This document shows, piece by piece, positions 63,509 through 64,000 of a DNA stretch of 64,000 bases; the stretch's first letter is position 1, and each line of letters starts with the position of its first letter. Source of the DNA: Candidatus Nitrososphaera gargensis Ga9.2. GTDB lineage: Archaea; Thermoproteota; Nitrososphaeria; Nitrososphaerales; Nitrososphaeraceae. A program made the translations under genes and the position numbers. The stretch covers positions 496,001 through 560,000 of the forward strand of contig NC_018719.1 in the NCBI RefSeq assembly GCF_000303155.1. The letters run 5' to 3'. The notes under the pieces were generated by a model, which worked only from the letters and a program-made list of their open reading frames with translations, had not been told where the DNA came from and made no database searches.

Positions 63509-64000
63509 GCAACAGCAGACTGCGGCCGCGCTTGCAAACGACCTTGAAAAATTCCTAAAAGCGTTCAAGGATCGCGACGGCAACTACAAGTATTTTGATA
63601 GGATAAATAACATGATGGCGCTTGGCGCCCAGTCGCTCGTGATCGATTACATCGACCTCGACTCCTTCAGCCCCACCCTTGCAAAAGAGATAACGCACCA
63701 GCCAGACGAATACTTTGCAGCGTTCAACGAAGCAGTGCTCTCGATCCTACGCGAGATCCACCCAGACTACGAGCAGGAGATCCGGGAAAAGGTCAGGGTC
63801 AGGATAGGCAACTATACTGTGCAAAAGGGCCTGCGAGAGATAAACGCCGACCTGATAGACAAGCTTGTAAGCGTCTCTGGCATGGTGGTGCGCTCGTCGG
63901 AGGTCAAGCCCCTTGCAAAAAAAGTCGCATACAGGTGCACCAACTGCAACACGGTGACCGAAGCCCAACTGAAGGGCCTCGTGCTGAAAAAGCCGCAAAA
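63501..64000 (+). CDS. mcm: MCM replicative helicase, N-terminal part (runs off the window)
   Basis: The frame opens at TTG 63501 (MAEQQQTAAALANDLEKFLK) inside the GINS 3' end and stays open to the edge. It shows the MCM N-terminal domain: VIDYIDLDSFSPTLAKEIT, EILREIHPDY-like SILREIHPDYEQEI, REINADLIDKLVSVSGMVVR (OB fold) and the start of the zinc knuckle, YRCTNCNTV. About 166 codons are present; the AAA+ domain lies beyond the window. Confidence 0.92.
   Translation, partial: MAEQQQTAAALANDLEKFLKAFKDRDGNYKYFDRINNMMALGAQSLVIDYIDLDSFSPTLAKEITHQPDEYFAAFNEAVLSILREIHPDYEQEIREKVRVRIGNYTVQKGLREINADLIDKLVSVSGMVVRSSEVKPLAKKVAYRCTNCNTVTEAQLKGLVLKKPQ

Overview
The window reads as a chromosome segment of a soil-type thaumarchaeon (Nitrososphaerota, Nitrososphaera-like). 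The evidence is archaeal replication genes (RFC small subunit, GINS, MCM), a tRNA with an encoded CCA and an intron, secreted cupredoxin and beta-propeller proteins, archaeal-style leaderless genes with TATA boxes, and many small zinc-ribbon and C2H2 proteins. No amo, rRNA or S-layer genes are present, so the metabolic assignment is an inference.

Layout. 0-10 kb: tRNA-Pro(GGG) with an unusually placed intron, then small orphan genes, toxin-antitoxin pieces (PIN-like DUF5615, AbrB, AbiEi with a broken AbiEii toxin) and a dead conjugation module (PrgI-like plus VirB4-like ATPase). 10-17.5 kb: metal handling, with an HTH-DUF4443 regulator, a Zn/Mn-type ABC transporter operon, a NicO-like Ni/Co transporter and NikR. 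17.5-24 kb: broken nickel/peptide-binding protein, thiC, prepilin peptidase and a ribbon-helix-helix pair. 24.6-28.2 kb: a run of exported proteins (Met-rich protein, two beta-propellers) and a YHS protein. 28.4-34 kb: broken 6-phosphogluconate dehydrogenase and an inverted duplication of a glycosidase plus C2H2 module, one copy dead. 34-41 kb: SDR, Rieske-FNR fusion, cupredoxin-propeller, intact cbtB with dead cbtA, and a PQQ-dehydrogenase-like propeller. 41.3-47.2 kb: a cluster closely resembling the bacterial/plastid ebo operon (EboB, EboC, EboF, two TIM-barrel isomerases, divergent Zn alcohol dehydrogenase). 47.4-51.5 kb: a graveyard of decayed genes, including a membrane protein with GYHSE peptide repeats. 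52-64 kb: better preserved, GC-richer and more core-like, with an iron permease (FTR1) behind a DtxR-type box, radical SAM, RFC, GINS and MCM, interrupted by an ISH3-like IS and an IS605-type tnpB.

Three themes connect the genes. First, metal homeostasis: several metal transport genes sit behind perfect palindromes, and an identical palindrome precedes the nickel-binding-protein and cbtB genes. Second, gene decay: about twenty genes carry frameshifts or in-frame stops (TAG, TAA and TGA), concentrated in the first 52 kb. Third, the ebo-like cluster, which is the best candidate for an under-described system in this lineage.
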